The notes below the pieces were generated by a model. It saw only the letters and a list, made by a program, of their open reading frames with translations, had not been told where the DNA came from and made no database searches. From positions 23,637-87,636 of the forward strand of contig NZ_QUCY01000009.1 of assembly GCF_003474385.1 (NCBI RefSeq): DNA of 64,000 bases, given 5' to 3'. The position numbers were made by a program, and so were the translations under genes. Origin of the DNA: Senegalimassilia sp003474385. GTDB taxonomy: Bacteria; Actinomycetota; Coriobacteriia; Coriobacteriales; Eggerthellaceae. Of the stretch, positions 50,656 through 60,897 are shown one piece after another (the first letter of the stretch is position 1; each line of letters starts with the position of its first letter).

Positions 50656-51108
50656 TCATCCCCGCTTGTCCCCGAATTTCGGCAGCTTTTTCAGCAAAGC
50701 CCAGGCGATTTGCTTATCCTGGGGCGTTTGTAAAAGGGACCCGAAGTCTAGGAAGGATACGGCGGTGCGGCCAAGCAGGCGGGTTGCCTTCCCGGAGGGA
50801 ACGACAAGGTGGTACGCTTGCCCGAGGAGCGCGGCGCTTTTGCCGTCCGCGGCTACGATGCAGATCGGGTCCAAGCCCTCGATCAGAACGAACAGGGCCT
50901 GCTGGTCAAGGTCGCCGGGCGCGACGAATGTGCACGCGTCATGCCCGTACCCCAAAGCTGCCAATGAACTGTTCAGCGCTTTTTCAGCAGCCTCCGAAAG
51001 CGGTTCGGAGCTGATGACGCAGCACAGCCCGGCGCGGGTGCCGCTCATGTGCTGACCGAACAGCTCCCAGGTTTCGTCCAATGCGACCTCGTATTTGTTA
51101 CCGCTCAT
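50656..51108 (-). CDS. conserved-looking soluble protein, unknown function
   Basis: A 150-residue protein (start MSGNKYEVALDETWELFGQH). The core ACTFVAPGDLDQQALFVLIE, then GLDPICIVAADGKSAALLGQ, looks like a small alpha/beta fold reminiscent of the uracil-DNA-glycosylase superfamily, without its catalytic motifs. Start ATG is followed by a good coding pattern; the open frame extends upstream only as shadow of other genes. Divergent from the nikR operon. Confidence 0.6.
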   Translation of the reverse strand: MSGNKYEVALDETWELFGQHMSGTRAGLCCVISSEPLSEAAEKALNSSLAALGYGHDACTFVAPGDLDQQALFVLIEGLDPICIVAADGKSAALLGQAYHLVVPSGKATRLLGRTAVSFLDFGSLLQTPQDKQIAWALLKKLPKFGDKRG

Positions 51109-51228
51109 GGTTTTTTTCACACCCACTCTTGCCCTTGAAACGCGTTCGCCGTATAACCGAATCATACCAAGAACGCAAATAGCCGCGAACGGTGTGGAGC
51201 CATCGTCGCGGAAACAAAGGAGGACGTT

Positions 51229-51483
51229 ATGTGCACTAACGGCATCAACACCGGTCAGTTCGAGATGATGATCGAGCAGATCGACGACCATTTGAAGCTC
51301 GAGCGCCGTTGGGCCCACACGCTGGGTCACAAGGCGGGCGACGCCGGCTATGAGAATGTTTCCAAGAAGCTGCACGAGGCGCAGGCGCTCATCGACGATG
51401 TGCGCGCGCTGCTCGACGAGGCGAAGGATGCGCTGGAAGACGATGCGGAGGCCGCCGGCGGCGTTACGGTCGAGCTGGTGTAG
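51229..51483 (+). CDS. small helical protein, unknown function
   Basis: An 84-residue acidic helical protein (MCTNGINTGQFEMMIEQIDD, then LKLERRWAHTLGHKAGDAG). It contains a Cys2 and two His residues, which could matter beside nickel genes, but no family is recognised. Start ATG has AAAGGAGG upstream. It lies 6 bases before nikR and is part of its operon. Confidence 0.65.
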   Translation: MCTNGINTGQFEMMIEQIDDHLKLERRWAHTLGHKAGDAGYENVSKKLHEAQALIDDVRALLDEAKDALEDDAEAAGGVTVELV

Positions 51484-51489
51484 CCCGGT

Positions 51490-51921
51490 ATGGCGAACGA
51501 CCTGATGCGGTTCTCGGTCGCCATGCCTGAGGACCTGCTGGTAAGCTTCGATCGCCTGGTATCGCGACGGGGGCTGGCGAAGAACCGCAGCGAAGTGGTG
51601 CGCGACCTGGTCCGCGATGCGCTGGTCGAGGACGAGTGCTCGATGCCCGGCGTCGAGGTTGCGGGGTCGTTGACCATCGTGTTCGACCACCACGCAAACG
51701 ACCTGCAGGAAAAGCTGCATGCCATCCAGCACGAGTACTTCGGCAACATCGTGTCGTCCATGCACGTGCATCTGGATGAGCACATGTGCTTGGAGGTCAT
51801 CGTGCTGCGCGGCCATACGGAGCTGGTCCAGAGCATCGCGAACTTGATCCTCGGAACCAAGGGCGTGCAAAACGGCAAGCTCGTGCTCACCGTCGCCGAA
51901 CATCACCACGAACACCATTAA
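51490..51921 (+). CDS. nikR: nickel-responsive regulator NikR
   Basis: A 143-residue NikR. The ribbon-helix-helix domain (MRFSVAMPEDLLVSFDRLVS, residues 6-25, then NRSEVVRDLVRDALVE) is joined to the ACT-like nickel domain with the high-affinity ligands in SSMHVHLDEHMCLEV (His, His, Cys) and the preceding His in QHEYFGNIV. The C-terminus is His-rich (EHHHEHH). It represses nickel uptake when nickel is plentiful. hypE follows 62 bases later, tying nickel supply to hydrogenase maturation. Confidence 0.93.
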   Translation: MANDLMRFSVAMPEDLLVSFDRLVSRRGLAKNRSEVVRDLVRDALVEDECSMPGVEVAGSLTIVFDHHANDLQEKLHAIQHEYFGNIVSSMHVHLDEHMCLEVIVLRGHTELVQSIANLILGTKGVQNGKLVLTVAEHHHEHH

Positions 51922-51983
51922 GCGATCATCGGCCGTGCGGATCGAACGCCGTGCGGCCGTTCACATTTATAAGGAGCAATGCA

Positions 51984-53006
51984 ATGGATACTACGGTCAT
52001 GCTCGGCCATGGCAGCGGCGGCACTATGATGAAGCGCATCATCGACGAGGTGTTCTTCGCCGCCTATGCAGGAGAAGAGCTTTTGCGCGGCGATGACGCG
52101 GCAGTGCTGCCCGCACCGGCGCAAGGCGAGCGCCTGGCGTTTTCCACGGACAGCTTCGTGGTCACGCCGCACTTCTTCCCGGGCGGCGATATCGGCCGTT
52201 TGGCCGTATGCGGCACGGTGAACGACGTCGCTACCAGCGGCGCCACCCCGCGCTACCTGAGCTGCGGCTTCGTGTTGGAAGAGGGCTTCCCCATCGAGGA
52301 CCTCAAGCGCATTTGCGCTAGCATGGCCGAAGTGGCCAAGGAGGCCGGCGTGCATCTGGTCACGGGCGATACCAAGGTGGTAAACCGCGGGCATGGCGAC
52401 GGCGTGTACATCAACACCGCGGGCATCGGCACGCTGCGCGAGGGGGTGAACCTGGGCGGTGCGCAGTGCAAGCCGGGCGACAAGGTGCTGGTCAGCGGCA
52501 CGCTGGGCGATCACGGCATCACCATCATGAGCTGCCGCGAGTCGCTGTCGTTCAAAGCCGATCTGCAAAGCGACGCTGCGCCCCTGAACCACCTCATCGC
52601 CGAGGTGCTGGCGGCGGCACCGGGCGCGCGTTGCTTCCGCGATCCCACGCGCGGCGGCCTTGCCTCCACGCTCAACGAGTTGGCGGCGCAATCCGGTACC
52701 GACATCACGGTAGAGGAGGATGCCGTCCCCGTGAAGCCCGCCGTGCAAGGCGCGTGCGACATGCTCGGCTATGATGTGCTGCAGGTGGCCAACGAGGGCA
52801 AGATGGTATGCGTCGTCGCCCCCGAGGACGCCGACGCGGCGCTTGCGGCCATGCGCGCGAACAAGTACGGCGCTGATGCCGCTATCATCGGCGAAGTGTC
52901 CGAAGCGCAGCCTGAGCGCGGCTCGAAGGTCTTCCTGCGCACGGCCTTCGGTGGAACGCGCATCCTGGATATGCTGGTGGGCGAGCAGCTGCCGCGCATC
53001 TGCTAG
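51984..53006 (+). CDS. hypE: hydrogenase maturation protein HypE
   Basis: A 340-residue PurM-like ATPase that makes the cyanide ligand of [NiFe]-hydrogenase with HypF. N-terminal GHGSGGTMMKRIIDEVF, the metal/nucleotide segment RGDDAAVLP, TGDTKVVNRGHGDGVYINTAG, and DPTRGGLASTLNELA. The C-terminus is PRIC, with the essential terminal Cys. Start ATG has AAGGAGCAATGC upstream. Other hyp genes are not in the window. Confidence 0.96.
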   Translation: MDTTVMLGHGSGGTMMKRIIDEVFFAAYAGEELLRGDDAAVLPAPAQGERLAFSTDSFVVTPHFFPGGDIGRLAVCGTVNDVATSGATPRYLSCGFVLEEGFPIEDLKRICASMAEVAKEAGVHLVTGDTKVVNRGHGDGVYINTAGIGTLREGVNLGGAQCKPGDKVLVSGTLGDHGITIMSCRESLSFKADLQSDAAPLNHLIAEVLAAAPGARCFRDPTRGGLASTLNELAAQSGTDITVEEDAVPVKPAVQGACDMLGYDVLQVANEGKMVCVVAPEDADAALAAMRANKYGADAAIIGEVSEAQPERGSKVFLRTAFGGTRILDMLVGEQLPRIC

Positions 53007-53035
53007 ACGCGTCTGGACGACAACCGGTCGGCTTG

Positions 53036-53067
53036 GCCCCGCTTCTCCTCGGGAAGTGGGGCTTTTT
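53036..53067 (+). terminator. terminator of the nikR-hypE operon
   Basis: GCCCCGCTTC (53036-53045) pairs with GAAGTGGGGC (53053-53062), followed by TTTTT. Confidence 0.9.
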
Positions 53068-53174
53068 GCGTGTTCGGTTGGCGGATTAGGCGTCAAGCTT
53101 GATGCGACGCACGGGTTAAACGTCGTTGCGAAAGCGCCGTCGTAACCGCTCCCCGGGTATTTTCCTGATTCGTA

Positions 53175-53202
53175 TTGCAATCATCGGCAGTAGTGGTATT
53201 GT
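53175..53202 (+). promoter_or_regulatory. promoter of the ferredoxin gene
   Basis: TTGCAA (53175-53180) and TATTGT (53197-53202) with a 16-base spacer, 70 bases before the start. Confidence 0.6.
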
Positions 53203-53272
53203 GCCTGCATTGCTTAATTGGGGTATGACCCGGTAGCATTTCGCCGGGGCTTATAGACGAGAAGGAGTTACC

Positions 53273-53461
53273 ATGGCACATCCGGTTATTGTGGCTGACG
53301 AGTGCATCGGCTGCGGCATTTGCGTTGACGCCTGCCCGCAGGAGGTCCTGGAGGTCAACGGTGGCGTTGTCGAGGCTGTGAACGAGGAGAACTGCATCGC
53401 TTGCGGCGACTGCGTCGAGGAGTGCCCCATGGGCGCCATCCCCGAGGTCGTCGAAGAGTAA
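53273..53461 (+). CDS. 2[4Fe-4S] ferredoxin
   Basis: A 62-residue clostridial-type ferredoxin. Two cluster motifs, CIGCGICVDACP (Cys11, 14, 17, 21 region) and CIACGDCVEECP, are separated by the usual 26-residue loop; the two halves are pseudo-symmetric. It carries low-potential electrons in anaerobic metabolism. Start ATG has AGAAGGAG upstream. It is monocistronic and ends just before a 38-base palindrome. Confidence 0.95.
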   Translation: MAHPVIVADECIGCGICVDACPQEVLEVNGGVVEAVNEENCIACGDCVEECPMGAIPEVVEE

Positions 53462-53482
53462 CCTCTGTCGTTGATCGCACTG

Positions 53483-53520
53483 AACGAGGCCCTTGCCTAT
53501 ATATAGGCAAGGGCCTCGTT
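53483..53520. repeat. 38-base perfect palindrome after the ferredoxin gene
   Basis: The arm AACGAGGCCCTTGCCTATA is followed directly by its full reverse complement. With no loop and a central TATATATA it can form a cruciform or, in RNA, a strong hairpin, and probably ends ferredoxin transcription although no U-run follows. Confidence 0.75.
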
Positions 53521-53868
53521 GCGTATGGGGGTTCGATACGGGAGGGTTGGGCCGAGCTGCAAGGCGGGCTCGACCTTCTGCGTCCGACGGCCGAAACGTG
53601 CGTTGCGAAGACGGAAGGGCGTCTCCGGCGCCTGCGTTTGAGCGGGCGTGGGGGTCTTGTGCCAAACGCCCTTTGGGAATCTATTGCATAGCGACTGAGA
53701 TCTTGCAAGTTGCATTACATTCGCGATCAAGCCGCGATTCTGTGCCGGTATGGGCGCCATTTTTCGGAAGAGGATATTGTTTTCCCAGTTCAAAAGCTTG
53801 ATAGAGAAATATCAACCCATCTGACATTTTGGTGTTGACAAAACGTAAAGTTATATTTCGTAAATAAC
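53521..53868. other. gene-free region before the dnaK promoter
   Basis: No convincing gene. The first 170 bases are GC-rich with shadow frames; from about 53700 the sequence becomes AT-rich. TTGACA at 53835-53840 may be part of a second, upstream dnaK promoter without a good -10. Confidence 0.5.
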
Positions 53869-53897
53869 TTGACATGCTCAGACTTAGATTTTATAGT
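53869..53897 (+). promoter_or_regulatory. dnaK operon promoter with HAIR-like element
   Basis: TTGACA (53869-53874) and TATAGT (53892-53897), 17-base spacer. CTTGACA, seven bases, then ACTTAGA resembles the HspR operator HAIR (CTTGAGT-N7-ACTCAAG) with mismatches and overlaps the -35, where repression would act. Confidence 0.72.
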
Positions 53898-53986
53898 ACG
53901 AATCGTTGGAAAAAGGCTAAGCCCTTAGAGCCTAGCCGCAGTACCTGATTTCGGTTACATAACTCCAAGTGAGAGGAAGCAATCAT

Positions 53987-55888
<1,902 letters not shown>

Positions 55889-55893
55889 GCGCC

Positions 55894-56586
55894 ATGACGA
55901 TGCAGAGCACGCCCGAGCCTGAGCGCGCAACGCAGGATCAGGGCACCCAGATTCCCATCCAGGACGAAGCGTCCGACGTGAAGCAGGAAGGCGCCGCCCA
56001 GCAGGGCGGCGCCGCCCCCGAGGCGGATCCCACCGCATCCGATACGGTCGCGGAGGCCGAGGAAGTGCTCGAGGCCCAGGCCGAAGAGGCTCCCACCAAC
56101 GACGAGCTGGTGGAGAAGGCCCAGGCCGAGGCGAAGGACTGGCAGGACAAGTATTTGCGCCTGCATGCCGAATGGGATACGTACCGTCGTCGTACGGCGG
56201 AGCAGCGCGAGCAGGAGCGCCTCCGCGCCGGTGAGAAGCTGGTCGAGAAGCTGCTGCCCGTCATCGACGATTTCGAGCGCACCATCGACTACGCCGAGAA
56301 GAACGGCGAGGCCGGCTTGATCGACGGCGTGAAGGCCGTGCACAGCAAGTTCGTGAACGTGCTGGAAACCGGTGGCGTGCAGGTCATCAACCCTGCCGGC
56401 CAGGCTTTCGATGCGCTTGAGTGCCAGGCGGTCGCCACGGTCGACGATGCGTCCGTGCCGGACGAGACGGTGCATGAGGTGTACCAGAAGGGCTACAAGA
56501 TGGGGACGAAGGTTCTCCGAGCCGCAATGGTCACCGTCACCACGGGCGGTCCGAAGAGGCCCAAGCCCGAGAGCGAAGACGAATAG
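55894..56586 (+). CDS. grpE: nucleotide exchange factor GrpE
   Basis: A 230-residue GrpE. A disordered acidic N-terminal third is followed by the long helix (NDELVEKAQAEAKDWQDKYL, RLHAEWDTYRRRT) and the beta domain ending VLRAAMVTVTTG. The motif AFDALECQAVATVDD corresponds to the usual FDPNxHEAV site but lacks its His. Starts 5 bases after dnaK with GGGAAG in the dnaK stop region. Releases ADP from DnaK. Confidence 0.95.
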   Translation: MTMQSTPEPERATQDQGTQIPIQDEASDVKQEGAAQQGGAAPEADPTASDTVAEAEEVLEAQAEEAPTNDELVEKAQAEAKDWQDKYLRLHAEWDTYRRRTAEQREQERLRAGEKLVEKLLPVIDDFERTIDYAEKNGEAGLIDGVKAVHSKFVNVLETGGVQVINPAGQAFDALECQAVATVDDASVPDETVHEVYQKGYKMGTKVLRAAMVTVTTGGPKRPKPESEDE

Positions 56587-56653
56587 ATAGCTTTTGCGAG
56601 GGCGGGCGGTATGGTCCGCCCTCGTGCTTACTTAAGAAAGGAAGGTGGAGCGC

Positions 56654-57607
56654 ATGCCGGCTACTCCGGATTACTATAAAACGCTGGGCGTTCCGCGCAC
56701 GGCGACCACCGACGAGATCAAGAAGGCGTTCCGCAAACTAGCGCGCAAGTACCACCCCGATGCGGGTGGCAGCGAGGCCAAGTTCAAGGAGATCAACGAA
56801 GCTTACGAGGTCTTGTCAGACGATAAGAAGCGCAAGCTGTACGACCAATATGGCACGGCGAACGAGAATCAGATTCCCCGAGGATGGGGCGGTGGCTCCG
56901 TGAACGTCGAGGACATCTTCGGCGGCGCCGGTGCAGGCGGTTTCGGCAGCTGGGCCGATATCCTCGAAAGCATCCGCCGCGGTGAGGGCGCGTTCGGCTC
57001 GAACTGGGATTTCAACGGTGCCGGCGCCAGCGGCTTTGCAGGGCGCCAGCCGCGTCCGCGCAAGGGTCAGGACATGAACGTCACGCTGAATGTCACGTTC
57101 GAAGAGGCGTTTTCCGGTACGGAAAAGCGCGTCACCGTTCGCGTGCCCGGTCGCGCCGATTCGGAAATGCTCACCGTCAAGGTTCCTGCGGGCGCTGTCG
57201 ACGGCGGACGTTTGCGCTTCCGCGGCAAGGGCGCGCCCGGCGAGTCGGGCGGTGAAGCTGGCGATTTGCTGGTCACCACCCGCATCCAGAACCATCCGTA
57301 CTTTAAGCGGGATGGGGCCGATGTGCTCATCGATGTGCCCGTCAACGTGGCGGAAGCCGCGTTGGGTGCCAGCGTGGTCGTGCCTGCTCCCGACGGCACG
57401 AAGGTGCGCGTGAAGGTGCCTGCCGGAACCCAAGACCAAACGGTCATGTCGGTTCGTGGCAAGGGGGCGCCGAAGGTGAAGGGCTCCGGCAACGGCGACC
57501 TGAAGATCACTATCAAAGTGCAGGTTCCCAAGTCCATGAACCCGCAGCAGCAAAAGGCCATGGAGGCGTTCTTGGAGGCGTCGCCCGATGACGTGAGGAG
57601 CTGGTAA
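56654..57607 (+). CDS. dnaJ: DnaJ-type co-chaperone without zinc fingers
   Basis: A 317-residue J-protein of class B (CbpA-like). J-domain at residues 5-70 with the HPD motif in KYHPDAGG, a Gly/Phe-rich linker (GGAGAGGFGSWADILESIRR) and then directly the two C-terminal beta domains (LNVTFEEAFSGTEKRVTVRV). No CxxCxGxG repeats are present. Start ATG preceded by AAAGGAAGGTGG; a GTG 9 bases earlier is less likely. It stimulates DnaK ATPase. Confidence 0.95.
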   Translation: MPATPDYYKTLGVPRTATTDEIKKAFRKLARKYHPDAGGSEAKFKEINEAYEVLSDDKKRKLYDQYGTANENQIPRGWGGGSVNVEDIFGGAGAGGFGSWADILESIRRGEGAFGSNWDFNGAGASGFAGRQPRPRKGQDMNVTLNVTFEEAFSGTEKRVTVRVPGRADSEMLTVKVPAGAVDGGRLRFRGKGAPGESGGEAGDLLVTTRIQNHPYFKRDGADVLIDVPVNVAEAALGASVVVPAPDGTKVRVKVPAGTQDQTVMSVRGKGAPKVKGSGNGDLKITIKVQVPKSMNPQQQKAMEAFLEASPDDVRSW

Positions 57608-57609
57608 GC

Positions 57610-58008
57610 ATGCCCGAATGGAACGATCGCAACCGGCCCCTGTACATGATCGGTGTAGCGGCCGAGCTGGCAGGCGTGCATCCTCAAACCCTTCGAGCAT
57701 ACGAGCAGAAGGGCTTGGTTACGCCCCAGCGCACCAGCGGCAATACCCGCATGTACTCGCAGGCGGATATCGAGCGCTTGTCCCTTATCAACGAGCTCAC
57801 CGGCGAGGGCATCAACCTTGCCGGGGTCATCCGCATCCTCGATCTGCGGGGCCGTCTGGTCGATCGCGATCAGGAGATCGACGACCTGCACAAACGGGTT
57901 CGCCGCCTTGCCGATCGCGTGCACGAGCTGGAAACGCGCGAAAGCGTGAACTCCCTCGTGCGGTCGCCTACGGCGATCGTCGTTCGTCGTCCCAGCTCGC
58001 TTTTGTAA
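57610..58008 (+). CDS. hspR: heat-shock repressor HspR (MerR family)
   Basis: A 132-residue MerR-type repressor. Helix-turn-helix YMIGVAAELAGVHPQTLRAY, wing QRTSGNTRMYSQADIERL and a short coiled coil (EIDDLHKRVRRLADRVHELE). In Actinobacteria HspR binds HAIR sites with DnaK as corepressor and controls this operon. It starts 2 bases after dnaJ, so is cotranscribed and forms a feedback loop. Confidence 0.95.
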   Translation: MPEWNDRNRPLYMIGVAAELAGVHPQTLRAYEQKGLVTPQRTSGNTRMYSQADIERLSLINELTGEGINLAGVIRILDLRGRLVDRDQEIDDLHKRVRRLADRVHELETRESVNSLVRSPTAIVVRRPSSLL

Positions 58009-58042
58009 ACAAATGCGTTGAACCGATTCAAAGGAGGTTCGC

Positions 58043-60742
58043 ATGAGATTAGATAAACTTGCCGTTACCGCTCAAGAGGCCTTCCAGGCTTCGATGGGCG
58101 TTGCCGGCGATGCGCAATCCAGCACCATCGAGCCCATTCACTTGCTCAAGGCCATGCTGGACGCATCGGAGAACAATCTGTCCGCCATCATCAAGCGTAT
58201 CGGCGCCGATCCGGCGCAGCTGTCGCAAAACGTCGACGCCGCCATCGCCGCCATGCCGAAGGCCAGCGGCTCCACCATGCCTATGGCCATGCCCAGCAAC
58301 AACCTTATGAAGGTCATCGACAATGCCGTGAAGGCGGCGGAGCGCATGGGCGACAGCTACGCAACCACCGAGCACCTGCTCATCGCATTGGCTCAGGACA
58401 AGGGCGACGCCGGCCGCGTGCTCAACGGCCTCGGCATCACGGGGAAAACCGTTGAGGAGGCGTACAGCTCCCTGCGCGGTTCCACCCGCGTCACCGATCA
58501 GCAAAGCAAGCCTGAGCTCGACGCCTTGAACCAGTACGGCCAGAACCTCACGCAGAAGGCGCGTGAAGGCAAGCTCGACCCGGTCATCGGCCGTTCCGAG
58601 GAGATTCGCCGCACCATCCAGGTGCTCAGCCGCCGTACGAAGAACAACCCCGTGCTCATCGGCGAGCCCGGCGTCGGCAAAACCGCCATCGTCGAAGGCC
58701 TGGCGCAGCGCATCGTCGCCGGCGATGTCCCGTCCGGCTTGAAGGATCACGACGTCATTGCGCTCGACCTGGGCGCCATGGTCGCAGGCGCTAAGTACCG
58801 CGGCGAGTTCGAGGACCGCTTGAAGGCGGTTCTGCGCGAGGTCAAGGAGTCGAACGGCCAGATCATCCTGTTCATCGACGAGCTGCACACCATCGTTGGC
58901 GCCGGTTCCACGGGCGATAGCTCCATGGATGCGGGCAACATGCTCAAGCCTGCCCTGGCGCGTGGCGAGCTGCATGCCATCGGCGCAACCACGCTCGACG
59001 AGTATCGCAAGTACATCGAAAAGGATGCCGCCCTTGAGCGTCGTTTCCAGACGGTCATGGTCAGCGAGCCCACGGTCGAGGACACCATCGCCATCCTTCG
59101 CGGCCTGAAGGAGAAGTACGAGATCCATCATGGCGTGCGCATCACCGATGCCGCCATCGTCGCCTGCGCGGAGCTGTCGAACCGCTACATCTCCGATCGT
59201 TTCCTGCCCGACAAGGCCATCGACCTCATGGACGAGGCCGCCAGCCGTCTGCGCATCGAGATCGACAGCATGCCCGAGGAGGTCGATCTGGCGGAGCGTA
59301 AGCTCACCCAGATGCAGATCGAGGAGCAGGCGCTTATGAAGGAGACGGACGAGGTCAGCCGCGAACGCCTTGAGCATCTGCGCAAGGAAATCGCCGACGC
59401 GAAAGACTCCTTGTCGAAGCGCAAGGCCGAGTGGCAGAACGAAAAGGACGTCATCGAGGACGTCCAAACGCTCAAGGCCGACCTCGAAGCTGCGCAAACC
59501 GAAGAGGAGCGCGCAACCCGCGAAGGCGACCTGGTGAAGGCCTCCGAGATCCGCTACGGCCGCATCCCCGAGCTGCAGCGTAAGCTGGAGCAGGCCGAGC
59601 AGGCGCTGAACGACAAGCAGGAAGACGGTGCCATCCTTAAGGAGGAGGTGTCGCAGGAGGAGATCGCCGAGGTGGTGTCCACCTGGACCGGCATTCCCGT
59701 GTCCAAGATGATGCAGGGCGAGATGGAGAAGCTCGTCGATCTCGAGGACAAGCTGCATGAGCGCGTCATCGGTCAGGATGAGGCCGTCTCGGCGGTTGCC
59801 GGCGCCATCCGCCGCAACCGTGCGGGCCTGTCCGACCCGAACAAGCCCATCGGCAGCTTCCTGTTCCTCGGCCCCACTGGCGTGGGCAAAACCGAGCTGG
59901 CGAAGGCGCTGGCGGAATACCTGTTCGACAGCGAGAAGGCCATGGTGCGCATCGACATGTCCGAGTACATGGAGAAGTTCAGCGTGCAGCGCCTGATCGG
60001 CGCCCCTCCGGGATACGTCGGTTACGACGAGGGCGGTCAGCTTACCGAAGCCGTGCGTCGTCGTCCGTACAGCGTCATCCTGCTCGATGAGGTGGAGAAG
60101 GCTCACCCCGACGTCTTCAATATCTTGCTGCAGGTGCTCGATGACGGCCGCTTGACAGACGGCCAGGGTCGCTTGGTGTCGTTTAAGAACGCCATCATCA
60201 TCATGACCAGCAACATCGGCTCCCAGGCAATTCGCGAATACGAAAGCGCGAACGCTCAGAAGGAGACCATGGGCGACGTCATGGAAAACGTCATGAAGGG
60301 CGATGTGGAAACGGCGGCGAAGAGCTTGGCGGAGCTGTCCAACAAGATCAACGATGCGCTTCGCAACACCTTCCGCCCCGAGTTCCTCAACCGTATCGAT
60401 GAGGTCATCACGTTCCATGCGCTGTCCATCGCCAACATGGAGCCCATCGTCGAGCTGCAGCTCAACGATGTGCGGCAGCGCCTGGCCGATCGCCGCGTCA
60501 CGCTCGACGTCACGCCCGCTGCCATGGATCATCTGTCCATCGACGGCTTCGATCCGGTGTATGGCGCGCGTCCCTGCAAGCGCTTGGTGCAGCGCGAGAT
60601 CGTCGATCGCATCGCGCAGAAGATCGTCGAGGGCAAGCTGCCCGATCGCAGCCATGTGCTCATCGACATCGACGAGGCGACTGACGAATACGTGTGCCGC
60701 GTCGAGCCGCCGCTGGAGCTTGACGCCGTACCGGTCGACTAG
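58043..60742 (+). CDS. clpB: disaggregase ClpB
   Basis: An 899-residue AAA+ disaggregase. N-domain with two Clp repeats (residues 1-150), first AAA module with Walker A GEPGVGKT (about 207-214) and FIDELHTIVGAG, the long coiled-coil M-domain (about 405-525) that marks ClpB, second AAA module with Walker A GPTGVGKT (about 610-617) and ILLDEVEKAHPDVF, then the D2-small domain (VYGARPCKRLVQREI). Start ATG has AAAGGAGG. Works with DnaK-DnaJ-GrpE. Confidence 0.97.
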   Translation: MRLDKLAVTAQEAFQASMGVAGDAQSSTIEPIHLLKAMLDASENNLSAIIKRIGADPAQLSQNVDAAIAAMPKASGSTMPMAMPSNNLMKVIDNAVKAAERMGDSYATTEHLLIALAQDKGDAGRVLNGLGITGKTVEEAYSSLRGSTRVTDQQSKPELDALNQYGQNLTQKAREGKLDPVIGRSEEIRRTIQVLSRRTKNNPVLIGEPGVGKTAIVEGLAQRIVAGDVPSGLKDHDVIALDLGAMVAGAKYRGEFEDRLKAVLREVKESNGQIILFIDELHTIVGAGSTGDSSMDAGNMLKPALARGELHAIGATTLDEYRKYIEKDAALERRFQTVMVSEPTVEDTIAILRGLKEKYEIHHGVRITDAAIVACAELSNRYISDRFLPDKAIDLMDEAASRLRIEIDSMPEEVDLAERKLTQMQIEEQALMKETDEVSRERLEHLRKEIADAKDSLSKRKAEWQNEKDVIEDVQTLKADLEAAQTEEERATREGDLVKASEIRYGRIPELQRKLEQAEQALNDKQEDGAILKEEVSQEEIAEVVSTWTGIPVSKMMQGEMEKLVDLEDKLHERVIGQDEAVSAVAGAIRRNRAGLSDPNKPIGSFLFLGPTGVGKTELAKALAEYLFDSEKAMVRIDMSEYMEKFSVQRLIGAPPGYVGYDEGGQLTEAVRRRPYSVILLDEVEKAHPDVFNILLQVLDDGRLTDGQGRLVSFKNAIIIMTSNIGSQAIREYESANAQKETMGDVMENVMKGDVETAAKSLAELSNKINDALRNTFRPEFLNRIDEVITFHALSIANMEPIVELQLNDVRQRLADRRVTLDVTPAAMDHLSIDGFDPVYGARPCKRLVQREIVDRIAQKIVEGKLPDRSHVLIDIDEATDEYVCRVEPPLELDAVPVD

Positions 60743-60797
60743 CCAAGCTGCCGTGCGTTGCGGTTATCGCGGCGCAGCTGCAAGCGTGTAACGAAAA

Positions 60798-60833
60798 AGA
60801 GCGCCTGCCGAGTTCTATCTCGGCAGGCGCTCT
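60798..60833 (+). terminator. terminator of the heat-shock operon
   Basis: A perfect 15-bp stem, AGAGCGCCTGCCGAG (60798-60812) with its complement at 60819-60833. On the minus strand it runs into a T-tract (from the AAAAA before it), so it may serve the convergent LuxR gene too. Confidence 0.85.
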
Positions 60834-60897
60834 TCGTTTGCATGCGAGGTCATCGTTTCTCGTCATCGGCCCTTCGGCCGCATCAGCGGCGCAGGGC

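Noticed and set aside
58049..60655. An 868-codon open frame antisense to clpB
   Set aside because: Same effect of codon bias; clpB on the plus strand has all its motifs.
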